64,000 nt of DNA from an uncultured Pseudomonas sp. (GCF_946885955.1 NZ_CAMPHI010000012.1:53915-117914), one strand, 5' to 3'; counted from the stretch's first letter, positions 39,381 to 47,445 are shown. Notes: generated by a model from the sequence alone, not told the origin. Translations and numbers: made by a program.

Positions 39381-39782
39381 TTATTGTGTAATTGTTTGTT
39401 TTTTATCGGTTTCTGCTAGCGCTTTTAAGCAGCGCTCTTCGGCTGTATCCAATTCAAGCTGCATTTGCCGAATATCCAGCAGCTGCTGTTCCAGCTGGGC
39501 GCGGCGTTCGGTGATCTTTTGCATAAAGGTCTGCAGCTGCTTGCGATTGCCATGCACCGGGTCGTATAGCTCGATCAGCTCCTTGCATTCGGCAAGGGAG
39601 AAGCCGATGCGCTTGCCGCGCAGAATCAACTTGAGGGTGACCTTGTCCTTGGCGCTGTAGATGCGCTCCTGGCCGCGCCGCTCGGGGCTGAGCATCTGCT
39701 GTTCTTCATAAAAACGAATGGCGCGGGTGGTGATATCCAGCTCGCGGGCCAGTTCGGAAATGGAGTAGGTGATGGCGGACAT
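39381..39782 (-). CDS. liuR: MerR-family regulator of the liu operon
   Basis: A MerR-type regulator (133 aa from the ATG at 39782; a GTG at 39788 is an alternative). The N-terminal winged helix ([22 protein letters not shown]) is followed by a long dimerisation coiled coil (~80-120). LiuR controls leucine/isovalerate genes in Proteobacteria and is encoded first in the operon, as here, so it is autoregulated. A perfect 14-bp palindrome lies just upstream. Confidence 0.93.
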   Translation of the reverse strand: MSAITYSISELARELDITTRAIRFYEEQQMLSPERRGQERIYSAKDKVTLKLILRGKRIGFSLAECKELIELYDPVHGNRKQLQTFMQKITERRAQLEQQLLDIRQMQLELDTAEERCLKALAETDKKQTITQ

Positions 39783-39805
39783 GTTCACGGCGCTCTCGTT
39801 TACCT

Positions 39806-39841
39806 TTACGTTAACGTAAGGCTGCGGCGAAATTTAGTCAA
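39806..39841 (-). promoter_or_regulatory. liu promoter with LiuR-type palindrome
   Basis: TTACGTTAACGTAA (39806-39819) is a perfect palindrome. On the minus strand TTGACT (39841-39836) lies 17 bases before TACGTT, which is part of the palindrome, so the operator covers the presumed -10 region. Position, symmetry and the MerR-family gene starting 24 bases further on support a LiuR operator. Confidence 0.7.
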
Positions 39842-39995
39842 CCGTCTTGAGTGAGGGCTTAGTTAAAGTGATTTCTAGGTTGGTAGAACTTAATAAAAAT
39901 CATGTGCTTAGTGCTGTTATTTAAACAGTAGTTGAGGATCTGATGAGGCTGCAAAGGTGCCGTTCGCCGGCAGGATCAGGAAATCACGATCGACC

Positions 39996-40334
39996 TTACG
40001 GCAAATAGCGCCGCACCCGGGCGTTCAGCAACTCGATCAATGCCGGATCCATAAAGTCGTAATCGTCGGGGATATCCAGGCAGACGATGCGCTTGTTGGC
40101 CAACTGCACGCGGAACTTGCCGGCCAGCTTGGTGCGATGAACCCGCTGCATCACCAGGATCAAATCGGCCCAGGCCAACAGCTCGGGGCAAACCGGCGTG
40201 TCGGCGTCGTGGTTGACCCCGGCCGATGCGGTTTCCACGCCTGGCCAGGCGGCGAACAGCTGTTCGGCGGTGGGGCTGCGCAAGCGATTCTTGGCGCAGA
40301 TAAACAGCAACTTGAGAGGCACAAAGGTTTCCAT
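39996..40334 (-). CDS. Short low-molecular-weight phosphotyrosine-phosphatase-like protein
   Basis: A 112-aa protein with the C-x5-R phosphatase loop CAKNRLRS close to the N-terminus (Cys13, Arg19), preceded by a hydrophobic strand (LKLLFI), and an acidic stretch DIPDDYDFMDP where the family's general-acid aspartate would be. It is clearly shorter than the usual 150-aa enzymes. AAGGTG lies 6 bases before the ATG at 40334; a GTG three codons upstream is possible. Function in this genome is unknown; the DUF3185 gene precedes it 54 bases away. Confidence 0.78.
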   Translation of the reverse strand: METFVPLKLLFICAKNRLRSPTAEQLFAAWPGVETASAGVNHDADTPVCPELLAWADLILVMQRVHRTKLAGKFRVQLANKRIVCLDIPDDYDFMDPALIELLNARVRRYLP

Positions 40335-40388
40335 AATCGGCACCTTGGTGCCGAGCCAACATTTATGAGAGAAGGTTCGGGCGCAGGC

Positions 40389-40610
40389 TCAAGGTTTCCT
40401 GCCGGCAAAACCGAACAGCAAACCGCCAGCGAGAATTGCGCCTATGCCCGCCCAAACCGGCACATTGACCCGTTCCTTCTCTTGAATCGACAGTTCGAGC
40501 GGACCGAGCTTCACCGCGGTGCTGTCCTTGGTGTAACTGAAGCCGCCATAAAGCAGCCCCAGCAGGCCCGCCACTATGAGTGCGATTGCTATAACCCTGA
40601 TTGAATTCAT
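40389..40610 (-). CDS. DUF3185 small membrane protein
   Basis: A 73-aa protein with two hydrophobic segments (~5-25 and ~50-70) flanking the motif YGGFSYTKDSTAVKLGPLELSIQEKE. This pattern is typical of DUF3185 membrane proteins, whose role is unknown. GAGGA precedes the ATG at 40610 at a normal distance. Confidence lies in the gene, not in a function. Confidence 0.8.
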   Translation of the reverse strand: MNSIRVIAIALIVAGLLGLLYGGFSYTKDSTAVKLGPLELSIQEKERVNVPVWAGIGAILAGGLLFGFAGRKP

Positions 40611-40740
40611 GTCGTATTCCTCGTGCAGCACCTGAGCTTATCGCCAAAGGTTTCAAAGGCAGGGCCGTGCAAGTCATTGAAGCACAGCAAGGACAGGGGG
40701 CGACGACCTTCTGCTGGGGCTCTGGCACAACGAAGCAAGA

Positions 40741-41427
40741 TCAGGCGATTTCCTTGATCTCGAAGACATTGACGATCTGCTGCAACTTGCCATCCCACAC
40801 ATAACGCAAATGCACGCCTTGCTGCGGAATGCTCGCTGCGGGTGGACGGAAGAGTGCGGCGCATTCGCCGCCAGGATGACGCACGCTGCGGTAGAGCAGG
40901 CCCCAGGAATGCTGGTTGCGCAGTTCGGCAGCGAACCGTTGGGCGACTGGATAAGCACTCAAATCCGGGTCATGCAGGTGGTCGTAATCGTCGCGGATGT
41001 CATGCAAGGGTTTGACGATGCGGCACACATAGGTGCGCAGGGTCAGTTCCAGATTCGGTTCGGCGGTCGCGCGCAGGAAGCGCTCGCGGTGGAAGCGGGT
41101 TTCCGCCACTGCGGCCTGCAAGCTGTCGGCGCAGTAGTAAACGCCGTATTGCCCGGCGGTAAAGCGGCTCACCGCGCCGACGTGGGTGAACGCGGCCATC
41201 AGCGGCGATGAGCCGGGGCCGCTGACGCGGTCTTCGGCGGCCACATGGGACAGCAGCCCCGCTTCCTCGCGCAGGCGGTCGTTGGTCAGGCCTTCGATCA
41301 GGTAGGCCAGCTCCAGATCCGCGGGGTCGAGTACATCCTCGAACACCGAAATCGGTGGAAAGGCGCTGGAGACCAACCGATAAGCCCGTCGCCAGCCGGG
41401 CAGCACCAGCGTGGGCTGCGCGCTCAA
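40741..41427 (-). CDS. RES-domain toxin
   Basis: A RES-family toxin (228 aa from the TTG at 41427; a GTG at 41406 is an alternative). RES toxins such as MbcT and P. putida Res degrade NAD+. The conserved Arg is in WRRAYRLVSSAF, the Glu in AVAETRFHRERF, and the Ser in LLYRSVRHPGGECAALF. The TTG overlaps the antitoxin stop (TTGA), so it would be made by translational coupling. The longer frame upstream lies entirely within the antitoxin gene. Confidence 0.85.
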   Translation of the reverse strand: MSAQPTLVLPGWRRAYRLVSSAFPPISVFEDVLDPADLELAYLIEGLTNDRLREEAGLLSHVAAEDRVSGPGSSPLMAAFTHVGAVSRFTAGQYGVYYCADSLQAAVAETRFHRERFLRATAEPNLELTLRTYVCRIVKPLHDIRDDYDHLHDPDLSAYPVAQRFAAELRNQHSWGLLYRSVRHPGGECAALFRPPAASIPQQGVHLRYVWDGKLQQIVNVFEIKEIA

Positions 41428-41828
41428 CCCCTGACCCCGTCGAGGTAGCGCCGTACGTCGGCAAGGTCCACCACGCCGCCGGCGAGCATCAGCTGCAAGG
41501 CACTGTTGCCGTTGAACGGCGCTTCGCTGTTGGCCTTTTTGACCCATTCATAGGTCGAAGGCTTGTCGCCGAAGAGGATGCGCAGGGACTTGTGGATACC
41601 CATCAGGTACGACACCCGCTCCATGGTGTCGCGCGGCAGGCGCACTTCGGGCAGCTGCCGGTATTTGTACAGGGTGCTGCGGCCGATGGAGCCCAGCAGG
41701 ACCATTTGCTGCTCTAGGGTGCAGTTCCATTTGTCCATCAGGTTGAAAAAGAACTTCAGGGCGACCTGGCCGGCCTTGGCCGAATCGGGATCGAGGGCGG
41801 GGGCGTTTTGCTGCATGGCAACGGACAT
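41424..41828 (-). CDS. Xre/MbcA/ParS-type antitoxin
   Basis: A 134-aa antitoxin of the Xre-MbcA-ParS family. The N-terminal Xre-like helices (~20-70, with LLGSIGRSTLYKYRQL) are followed by the C-terminal MbcA/ParS toxin-binding domain (~75-134, IHKSLRILFGDKPSTYEWVKKAN ... GGVVDLADVRRYLDG). GGAG precedes the ATG. As usual for RES systems the antitoxin is encoded first and should autoregulate the pair. Confidence 0.9.
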   Translation of the reverse strand: MSVAMQQNAPALDPDSAKAGQVALKFFFNLMDKWNCTLEQQMVLLGSIGRSTLYKYRQLPEVRLPRDTMERVSYLMGIHKSLRILFGDKPSTYEWVKKANSEAPFNGNSALQLMLAGGVVDLADVRRYLDGVRG

Positions 41829-41846
41829 GAGCGATCTCCATATGTG

Positions 41847-41873
41847 GACTATAAGTCGATACTATTCTCGATA
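41847..41873 (-). promoter_or_regulatory. Promoter/operator candidate for the RES-Xre pair
   Basis: TATAGT on the minus strand (41853-41848) lies about 20 bases before the antitoxin ATG and could be the -10. Just upstream the hexamer TCGATA occurs twice 12 bases apart (41856-41861 and 41868-41873), a candidate binding site for the antitoxin. I see no good -35. Confidence 0.4.
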
Positions 41874-41967
41874 TGGAATTCAAGCAATGCATGATTACGA
41901 TTTTTGCGCGCGTGATGTCCATGGGGCGTACACACCATATTCAGTGCAAATCGATTTACTTATGGGC

Positions 41968-41996
41968 TTGTCGATTAGTTTGGTTAGCGCTAACAT
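41968..41996 (+). promoter_or_regulatory. gnt promoter with GntR operator
   Basis: TTGTCG (41968-41973) and TAACAT (41991-41996) are 17 bases apart and form a fair sigma-70 promoter. The perfect palindrome GTTAGCGCTAAC (41983-41994) overlaps the -10 box. Its TAGCGCT core matches the one I recall for Pseudomonas GntR sites. Repression by the LacI-type regulator encoded downstream would block RNA polymerase here. Confidence 0.75.
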
Positions 41997-42044
41997 CGCC
42001 AACACAATACGTGGCGCCACATCGATGGTCGCCCAGGAGAACGC

Positions 42045-43178
42045 ATGCAAACAGCCAATTCTGCCGCCGCGACACCGGCCCGCCAAACCTTGGTGGTGAT
42101 GGGCGTTAGCGGTTCCGGCAAGACCGAAATCAGTCAGGGCGTCGCCCGCGAGCTGGGCTGGCGGCATATCGAAGCCGACAGTTTTCACCCCCGCGAGAAC
42201 ATCGAGCGTATGCGTGCCGGCATCGCCCTCAGCGATGAGGACCGCATCCAGTGGCTCGATGCGCTGATCGTTGAAATGCAACAGGCCTTGGCCGCTGGCG
42301 AAAGCTTCGTGCTGGCCTGTTCGGCGCTCAAGCTCGCTTACCGCGAGCGTTTACGCCAGGCGGTGCCGGGTTTGCAGTTCGCTTACTTGCAGATCGATCG
42401 CGCCACCGCCTTGCAGCGTGTCGGTGCCCGGCCCGGACACTTCATGCCGACCTCGCTAGTGGATAGCCAGTTCGCCACCCTGCAGTCGCCCGAGGGCGAG
42501 CTGCATGTGGTGACGGTCGATGCGCGCAAGAGCCGGGAAGCGGTAATCGCGGAAATCTGCCAGTGGGTCATGCGCGACCCTGCGGAGGAGGTCATCGAAG
42601 GGCGGACCGATCTTTCTGCGAAAGAATTTGATAGCGCTAACAATGCGCCGTCGCTGACAGGTGAGCCCATCTATGGCGGCCTCCTGGCGCAGCTGTTCGA
42701 CCGCCTTACCGACGGCCTGATGGCAGTGCTGATGGCCTTTATGGTGGCGGCGGTATTCAGCAATGTGCTGCTGCGCTATGCATTCGGTACCGGTTGGGCG
42801 GGAGCCGAGGAGCTGTCGCGCCTGGCGTTCGTCTGGCTGGTGTTCGTCGGCGTCGCGTCGAGCATGCGGCGCGGGGAATTGATGCGTTTTTCGATGATCC
42901 GCGATCGTTTCCCCCGGGTCGCCCGGCGCCTGGTCGATTCGGCCAGTTGGCTGCTGGTCGCCGCGGCCAGCTTGCTCGCAGCCCAGGGCGCCTGGAGCCA
43001 GGTGCAATACGGTTGGGGCAACGTCAGCACCGTGGTCGGTTATCCGGTCGTGCTGGCCATGCTGCCGGTGCTGGCCTGCATGGGCGTGCTGGCGGTGTTG
43101 GCGCTGATCCAACTGGTCAATGTCTGGCGCCGCCAGGACGACCGCGGCGCCGCCAGCGCCAATATCACCGCCGATTGA
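42045..43178 (+). CDS. gntK: Gluconokinase fused to TRAP transporter small permease subunit (DctQ)
   Basis: One 377-aa frame joins two proteins. Residues 1-~178 are a thermoresistant-type gluconokinase (P-loop GVSGSGKT at 20-27, ADSFHPRENIERM, ACSALKLAYRERLR, GHFMPTSLVDSQFATLQ), phosphorylating gluconate. Residues ~208-377 are a four-span DctQ subunit (VLLRYAFGTGWAGAEELSRLAF, split over spans 1-2). The ~30-residue polar linker contains no usable in-frame start for a separate DctQ, so the fusion looks real. DctQ N-termini face the cytoplasm, which would tether the kinase at the transporter. AGGAGA precedes the ATG. A frameshift or missed stop in assembly should be excluded. Confidence 0.85.
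   Translation: MQTANSAAATPARQTLVVMGVSGSGKTEISQGVARELGWRHIEADSFHPRENIERMRAGIALSDEDRIQWLDALIVEMQQALAAGESFVLACSALKLAYRERLRQAVPGLQFAYLQIDRATALQRVGARPGHFMPTSLVDSQFATLQSPEGELHVVTVDARKSREAVIAEICQWVMRDPAEEVIEGRTDLSAKEFDSANNAPSLTGEPIYGGLLAQLFDRLTDGLMAVLMAFMVAAVFSNVLLRYAFGTGWAGAEELSRLAFVWLVFVGVASSMRRGELMRFSMIRDRFPRVARRLVDSASWLLVAAASLLAAQGAWSQVQYGWGNVSTVVGYPVVLAMLPVLACMGVLAVLALIQLVNVWRRQDDRGAASANITAD
42629..42642 (+). promoter_or_regulatory. Second GntR-type operator inside the fusion linker
   Basis: TGATAGCGCTAACA lies in the coding sequence between the kinase and DctQ domains and is read as part of FDSANN. It shares TAGCGCTAACA with the promoter operator, and TAACAA occupies the place taken by the -10 there, but I see no good -35. 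It may be the relic of an intergenic operator, or still bind the repressor. Confidence 0.5.
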
Positions 43179-43224
43179 TGGAACCCAATAACAATAACGG
43201 GCACCGCCCGATGAGGCTTCGCTG

Positions 43225-44502
43225 ATGACTGTCGCTGTTTTCCTCACATCGTTGCTGGGCTTTATGGCATTCGGCATGCCCATCGCCTTCGCCCTGATCC
43301 TCACCGGCGCGGTGCTGATGTGGTACCTGGATTTCTGGGATGTGCAGTTGCTGGCGCAGAACCTGCTCGCCGGCGCCGACAGCTTCCCGCTGCTTGCCGT
43401 GCCGTTCTTCATCCTCGCTGGCGAGCTGATGAATGCCGGCGGTATTTCCAGGCGCATCATCGCCATGGCGCAAGCCTATTTCGGTCACCTGCGCGGGGGG
43501 CTGGGCTATGTGGCGATCGCCGCGGCGGTGCTGCTGGCCAGCATGTCCGGCTCGGCCCTGGCCGATACCGCGGCCCTGGCGACCCTGCTGTTGCCGATGA
43601 TGCGCCAGCGCGGCTACCCCTTGCATTCTTCGGCCGGCCTGGTCGCGGCCGGCGGCATCATCGCACCGATCATTCCGCCGTCGATGCCGTTCGTGATCTA
43701 CGGGGTGGTGACCAACACGTCTATCAGCCAGCTGTTCATGGCCGGCCTAGTGCCCGGGTTGATCATGGGCGCAGGGTTGATTTTCGCCTGGGTGCTGATC
43801 GCCCGAGGGTTCACCGAACCCAGCCCGCCCAAGGCCAGCAAAGCCGAGCGTCGTCGCGTACTGGTGGACGGTGCCGCCGCATTGATGCTTCCGGTGATCA
43901 TCGTTGGCGGGCTGCGTTTCGGCATCTTCACCCCGACTGAGGCGGCGGTGGTGGCTGCGGTCTATGCATTAGTGGTATCGACGCTGCTCTATCGCGAGCT
44001 GAACTGGGCCACCCTGAACGAAACCCTGACCCGCGCCAGTCGTACCACCGCCTCGGTGATGTTTCTCTGTGCGGCAGCCACGGTGTCGGCCTACATGGTG
44101 ACGCTGGCGCAACTGCCGGAGGAAATCGGCGGCATGCTCGGCCCGCTGCTGAATCACCCGTACCTGCTGATGATCGCCATCATGGCGCTGATGGTCGCCA
44201 TCGGCATGGTGCTCGACCTGACCCCGACCATCCTGATTCTCGCCCCGGTGCTGGCACCTATTGCGGTCAAAGCCGGCATCAACCCGGTGTACTTCGGCGT
44301 GATGTTCGTGCTGATCGGCTCCATCGGCCTGATAACCCCACCCGTGGGCACGGTGCTCAATGTGGTCGGCGGTATCGGCAGGCTGCGCCTGGAGGTGCTG
44401 GTGCGCGGGGTGATGCCGTTCTTTCTGATCTACCTGGCCATAGTCGCGCTGCTGATCGCCTTTCCGCCGATTATCACGGTGCCGCTGGCCTGGCTGCGCT
44501 GA
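43225..44502 (+). CDS. TRAP transporter large permease subunit (DctM)
   Basis: The ion-coupled transport subunit (425 aa) with about 11-13 membrane spans and DctM family segments GSALADTAALATLLLPMM, GGIIAPIIPPSMPFVIYG and GSIGLITPPVGTVLNVV. It starts 46 bases after the kinase-DctQ frame. With DctQ and DctP it makes a complete TRAP importer; the gluconokinase points to gluconate or a similar sugar acid. Confidence 0.93.
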   Translation: MTVAVFLTSLLGFMAFGMPIAFALILTGAVLMWYLDFWDVQLLAQNLLAGADSFPLLAVPFFILAGELMNAGGISRRIIAMAQAYFGHLRGGLGYVAIAAAVLLASMSGSALADTAALATLLLPMMRQRGYPLHSSAGLVAAGGIIAPIIPPSMPFVIYGVVTNTSISQLFMAGLVPGLIMGAGLIFAWVLIARGFTEPSPPKASKAERRRVLVDGAAALMLPVIIVGGLRFGIFTPTEAAVVAAVYALVVSTLLYRELNWATLNETLTRASRTTASVMFLCAAATVSAYMVTLAQLPEEIGGMLGPLLNHPYLLMIAIMALMVAIGMVLDLTPTILILAPVLAPIAVKAGINPVYFGVMFVLIGSIGLITPPVGTVLNVVGGIGRLRLEVLVRGVMPFFLIYLAIVALLIAFPPIITVPLAWLR

Positions 44503-44563
44503 TGAGTTCAACCCCCGCTTTGCCTGGCAAAGCTCAACCCGTCCGACAACAAAAAAGGTACCC

Positions 44564-45580
44564 ATGATGAGACGTCCATTGATCACCGTTCTGGCTGCGG
44601 CCCTGCTATGCAGCCCGCTTGCGTCGCTGAGTGCGCATGCCGATGAAGTCCGCTCGCGAATGATTCGCTTCGGCTATGGCCTTAACGAGAACAGCAACCA
44701 GGGCAGGGCGGCCAAGCTGTTCGCCGAGGAAGTCGCCAAAGCCTCCGAAGGCAAGCTGAAGATGCGCACCTATGGCGCTGCCAGCCTCGGCTCGGACGAT
44801 CAGATGCAGAGCGCATTGATCGGTGGCGCCCAGGAAATGATGGTCGGCTCCACCGCGACCCTGGTCGGGATCACCAAGGAAATGGCGGTGTGGGACACGC
44901 CGTTCCTATTCAGCAGCGCCGAACAGGCCGATGCGGTGCTCGACGGTCCGGTCGGCCGGCAGGTCATGGACAAGCTGGAAGAAAAAGGCCTGGTCGGCCT
45001 GGTGTACTGGGAGAACGGCTTTCGCAACATGACCAACAATGTGCGGCCGATCACCAAGCTGGAGGACTTTTCCGGGATCAAATTGCGCGTGATGCCCAAC
45101 CCGGTGTTTCTCGAAACCTTCAAGCTGATGGGCGCCAACGCCGTGCCACTGCCGTTCTCCGAGTTGTTCACTGCCCTGGAAACCAAAGCGGTGGACGGTC
45201 AGGAAAATCCCTTCAATACCATTCTCTCGTCGAAATTCTACGAAGTGCAGAAGTACCTGACCGTGACCAACCATGTGTACAGCCCGTGGATCGTCACCGC
45301 CTCCAAGCGCTGGTGGGATGGCTTGTCGCAGACCGAACGGGACATCCTCCTACAAGCCGCGAAGAAAGCCCGCGACTTCGAACGCCAGGACACCCGCGAA
45401 GAGGCAGCCAAGGCACTGGCACAGCTCGAAAGCAACGGTATGCAGGTCAATCGGATCAGCTCGGAGCAGGTGCAGAGCATGCGCGAAACTGCACAGCCGG
45501 CGATCAAGCAGGTGATCGATAGCGTTGGTCAGCCGCTGTTCGACAGCGTCCAGGCCGAATTGGCCAAAGCGCCGCAGTAA
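44564..45580 (+). CDS. TRAP transporter periplasmic binding protein (DctP)
   Basis: The extracytoplasmic solute receptor (338 aa). It has a signal peptide (residues 1-~26, ending SAHA) and the DctP core: YWENGFRNMTNNVRPI, the ligand-carboxylate arginine in GIKLRVMPNPVFLETFKLMG, and QENPFNTILSSKFYEVQKYL. That arginine binds the carboxylate of the ligand in this family, in keeping with a sugar acid. Two adjacent ATGs are possible. Confidence 0.92.
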   Translation: MMRRPLITVLAAALLCSPLASLSAHADEVRSRMIRFGYGLNENSNQGRAAKLFAEEVAKASEGKLKMRTYGAASLGSDDQMQSALIGGAQEMMVGSTATLVGITKEMAVWDTPFLFSSAEQADAVLDGPVGRQVMDKLEEKGLVGLVYWENGFRNMTNNVRPITKLEDFSGIKLRVMPNPVFLETFKLMGANAVPLPFSELFTALETKAVDGQENPFNTILSSKFYEVQKYLTVTNHVYSPWIVTASKRWWDGLSQTERDILLQAAKKARDFERQDTREEAAKALAQLESNGMQVNRISSEQVQSMRETAQPAIKQVIDSVGQPLFDSVQAELAKAPQ

Positions 45581-45669
45581 AGCATCAGGGGAGTGGGGCG
45601 GTTTTGCCGCAATGCCGAGTCCGCTCCCCGCCTGCTAGAATCGCTCGCCTCGTCACTAATGGAATTCCC

Positions 45670-46689
45670 ATGAGCCAACGCCGTCGCCGTTCCGCCGAGC
45701 GGGTCACCTTGTCCGATGTGGCCAAGGCCGCCGACTGTTCCCTGATGTCCGCGTCGCGTGCGCTCTCGCAACCGGAGCGGGTGTCCGATACGTTGCGCGA
45801 GCAGGTGATGCAGGCGGCCAAGGCGCTCGGCTATGTGCCCAACCCGGCCGCACGGGCGCTGGCCAGTTCCAAATCCAACCTGGTCGCGGTGGTGATCCCG
45901 TCGCTGTCCAACTCGGTGTTCGTCGACACCGTCGAAGCCATCCAGCGGGTGTTGATGCCGGCCGGCTTCGAAATGATGATCGGCGTCAGCCATTACCGCC
46001 CGGAAGAGGACGAGCGCCTGTTGCGCTCCTATCTCGCGCACCAGCCCGCGGGGCTGCTGGTGACTGGCTTCGAGCGCAGTGATACGGCACGGGAAATTCT
46101 CGGTGCCTGTCGTGGTCCGGTGGTGACCATGATGGAGTTGAGCGACGCCGCCGATGACTATTGCGTGGGTTTTTCCCAGCTGGAGGCGGGGGCGGCCATG
46201 ACCCGGGCGCTGATCGAGCGCGGTTACCGAAATATCGCCTTTGCCGCGGCACAACTCGACCCGCGTACCCTGCAGCGGGCCGAAGGTTATCGGCAGACGA
46301 TGAAGGCGCACGGCCGCTACGACCCGACGCTGGAACTGCTGACCCCGGCGCTGTCTTCCATCGGCCTGGGCGCTGAGCTGCTGGATCGTCTATTGGCTCA
46401 GCATCCGCAAATCGATGCGGTGTTCTTCAATAACGACGACCTGGCGATGGGTGCGCTGTTCCGCGCCCGCCAGCTCGACCTGGCGGTGCCGCAACGGCTG
46501 GCGATCGCCGGGTTCAATGATTTGCCGGCGGCGGCCTGGCTGCAGCCGGCCCTGACCACGGTGCGCACGATCCGTGGGCGTATCGGCCAGTTGGCGGGGG
46601 AGATGTTGCTGACCCTGATGCGCGGCGAACAACCGGCGCAGCATTGCATCGACGTCGGTTTCGAACTGGTGCTGCGTGACAGCGCTTAG
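45670..46689 (+). CDS. gntR: GntR-like LacI-family repressor
   Basis: A LacI-family regulator (339 aa) with an N-terminal helix-turn-helix (VTLSDVAKAADCSLMSASRA) and hinge, followed by a sugar-binding domain (~65-335). The recognition helix and the operator core TAGCGCTA fit the gluconate repressor GntR of pseudomonads. The ATG at 45670 follows GGAATTCCC. It lies in the same direction, 89 bases after dctP. TGCTAGAAT just upstream could be an extended -10 for its own promoter. Six bases separate it from the convergent binding-protein gene. Confidence 0.85.
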   Translation: MSQRRRRSAERVTLSDVAKAADCSLMSASRALSQPERVSDTLREQVMQAAKALGYVPNPAARALASSKSNLVAVVIPSLSNSVFVDTVEAIQRVLMPAGFEMMIGVSHYRPEEDERLLRSYLAHQPAGLLVTGFERSDTAREILGACRGPVVTMMELSDAADDYCVGFSQLEAGAAMTRALIERGYRNIAFAAAQLDPRTLQRAEGYRQTMKAHGRYDPTLELLTPALSSIGLGAELLDRLLAQHPQIDAVFFNNDDLAMGALFRARQLDLAVPQRLAIAGFNDLPAAAWLQPALTTVRTIRGRIGQLAGEMLLTLMRGEQPAQHCIDVGFELVLRDSA

Positions 46690-46695
46690 AAGCCG

Positions 46696-47445
46696 CTAGG
46701 GTCGCTGGTAGCGCTCCAGCAGGCGCGGAATATCGCCATTCTCGTAACCCTTGTGGATCACCGCGTTGAACGCCTGGAGAAAATCGCCCATGGCCAACTG
46801 CTTGTGAAAGCCGAGGTAATTGGCGTCGCGTTTGAGCGGTATAGGCAGTACCTCGAGATCGCCGGCGTGCGCCAGTAGTTCCCGGTCCTGGGCGATGGCG
46901 CGTTGCAAGCCAGCTCGTCCGGGATTGATCAGGGCTACATCGACACGTCCGGCCAGCAGTTTATTCAGTCGTGAAACCGGGCCGTTGTCCTCGTCGACCT
47001 GGAACAGGCCGTGCCGGCGCGCCTGTTCGAATTCCTCGCCGAAACTGCCGCCGGCGCCGATTCCCACACGTAGTCCCTTGAGGTCGTCGATGCCGCCAAA
47101 GTCGAACGCCTCGCCATGGCGCACCACGATCAGTACTTCGTCATAGAACAGCGGTTCCGAGTAATCGAAAGTCGCCTGACGCTCGGCCGTCCAACTCAAG
47201 CCGACGATGCCGGCCTTGGCGTTCTCGGCCATCCAGTAGGCGCGTGCCCAGGGGTAAAGGTGCAAGGTGAAGTGGTAGTCGGGCATTGCGGCGTCGGCGT
47301 ACTGCAGTATGTCAACCAGCATGCCCCGCGGCTCTTCACCCTCGGTATATATTTTCGGTTCCGAATAGTTGTTACCGACGATCAGCAACTCGCGAGCCTG
47401 AGTTACGCCGCAGAGTAGTAGGCAAAGCAGCAGCAGATGGCGCAT
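46696..47445 (-). CDS. Orphan periplasmic amino-acid-binding-like protein
   Basis: A family-3 solute-binding protein (249 aa) with a short signal peptide (MRHLLLLCLLLCGVTQA). The sequence LLIVGNNYSEPKIYTEGEEPRGMLVDIL opens the mature domain, and GIGAGGSFGEEFEQAR is the typical lobe-2 entry. No permease or ATPase is nearby, so it may act with distant partners or as a sensor-like protein. The ligand is unknown. Confidence 0.85.
   Translation of the reverse strand: MRHLLLLCLLLCGVTQARELLIVGNNYSEPKIYTEGEEPRGMLVDILQYADAAMPDYHFTLHLYPWARAYWMAENAKAGIVGLSWTAERQATFDYSEPLFYDEVLIVVRHGEAFDFGGIDDLKGLRVGIGAGGSFGEEFEQARRHGLFQVDEDNGPVSRLNKLLAGRVDVALINPGRAGLQRAIAQDRELLAHAGDLEVLPIPLKRDANYLGFHKQLAMGDFLQAFNAVIHKGYENGDIPRLLERYQRP

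Noticed and set aside
42571..42722. Internal start for a separate DctQ protein
   Set aside because: The in-frame ATG at 42571 lies within the kinase end without a ribosome site, and the next ones lie inside the first membrane span. A GTG near 42662 is in another frame.
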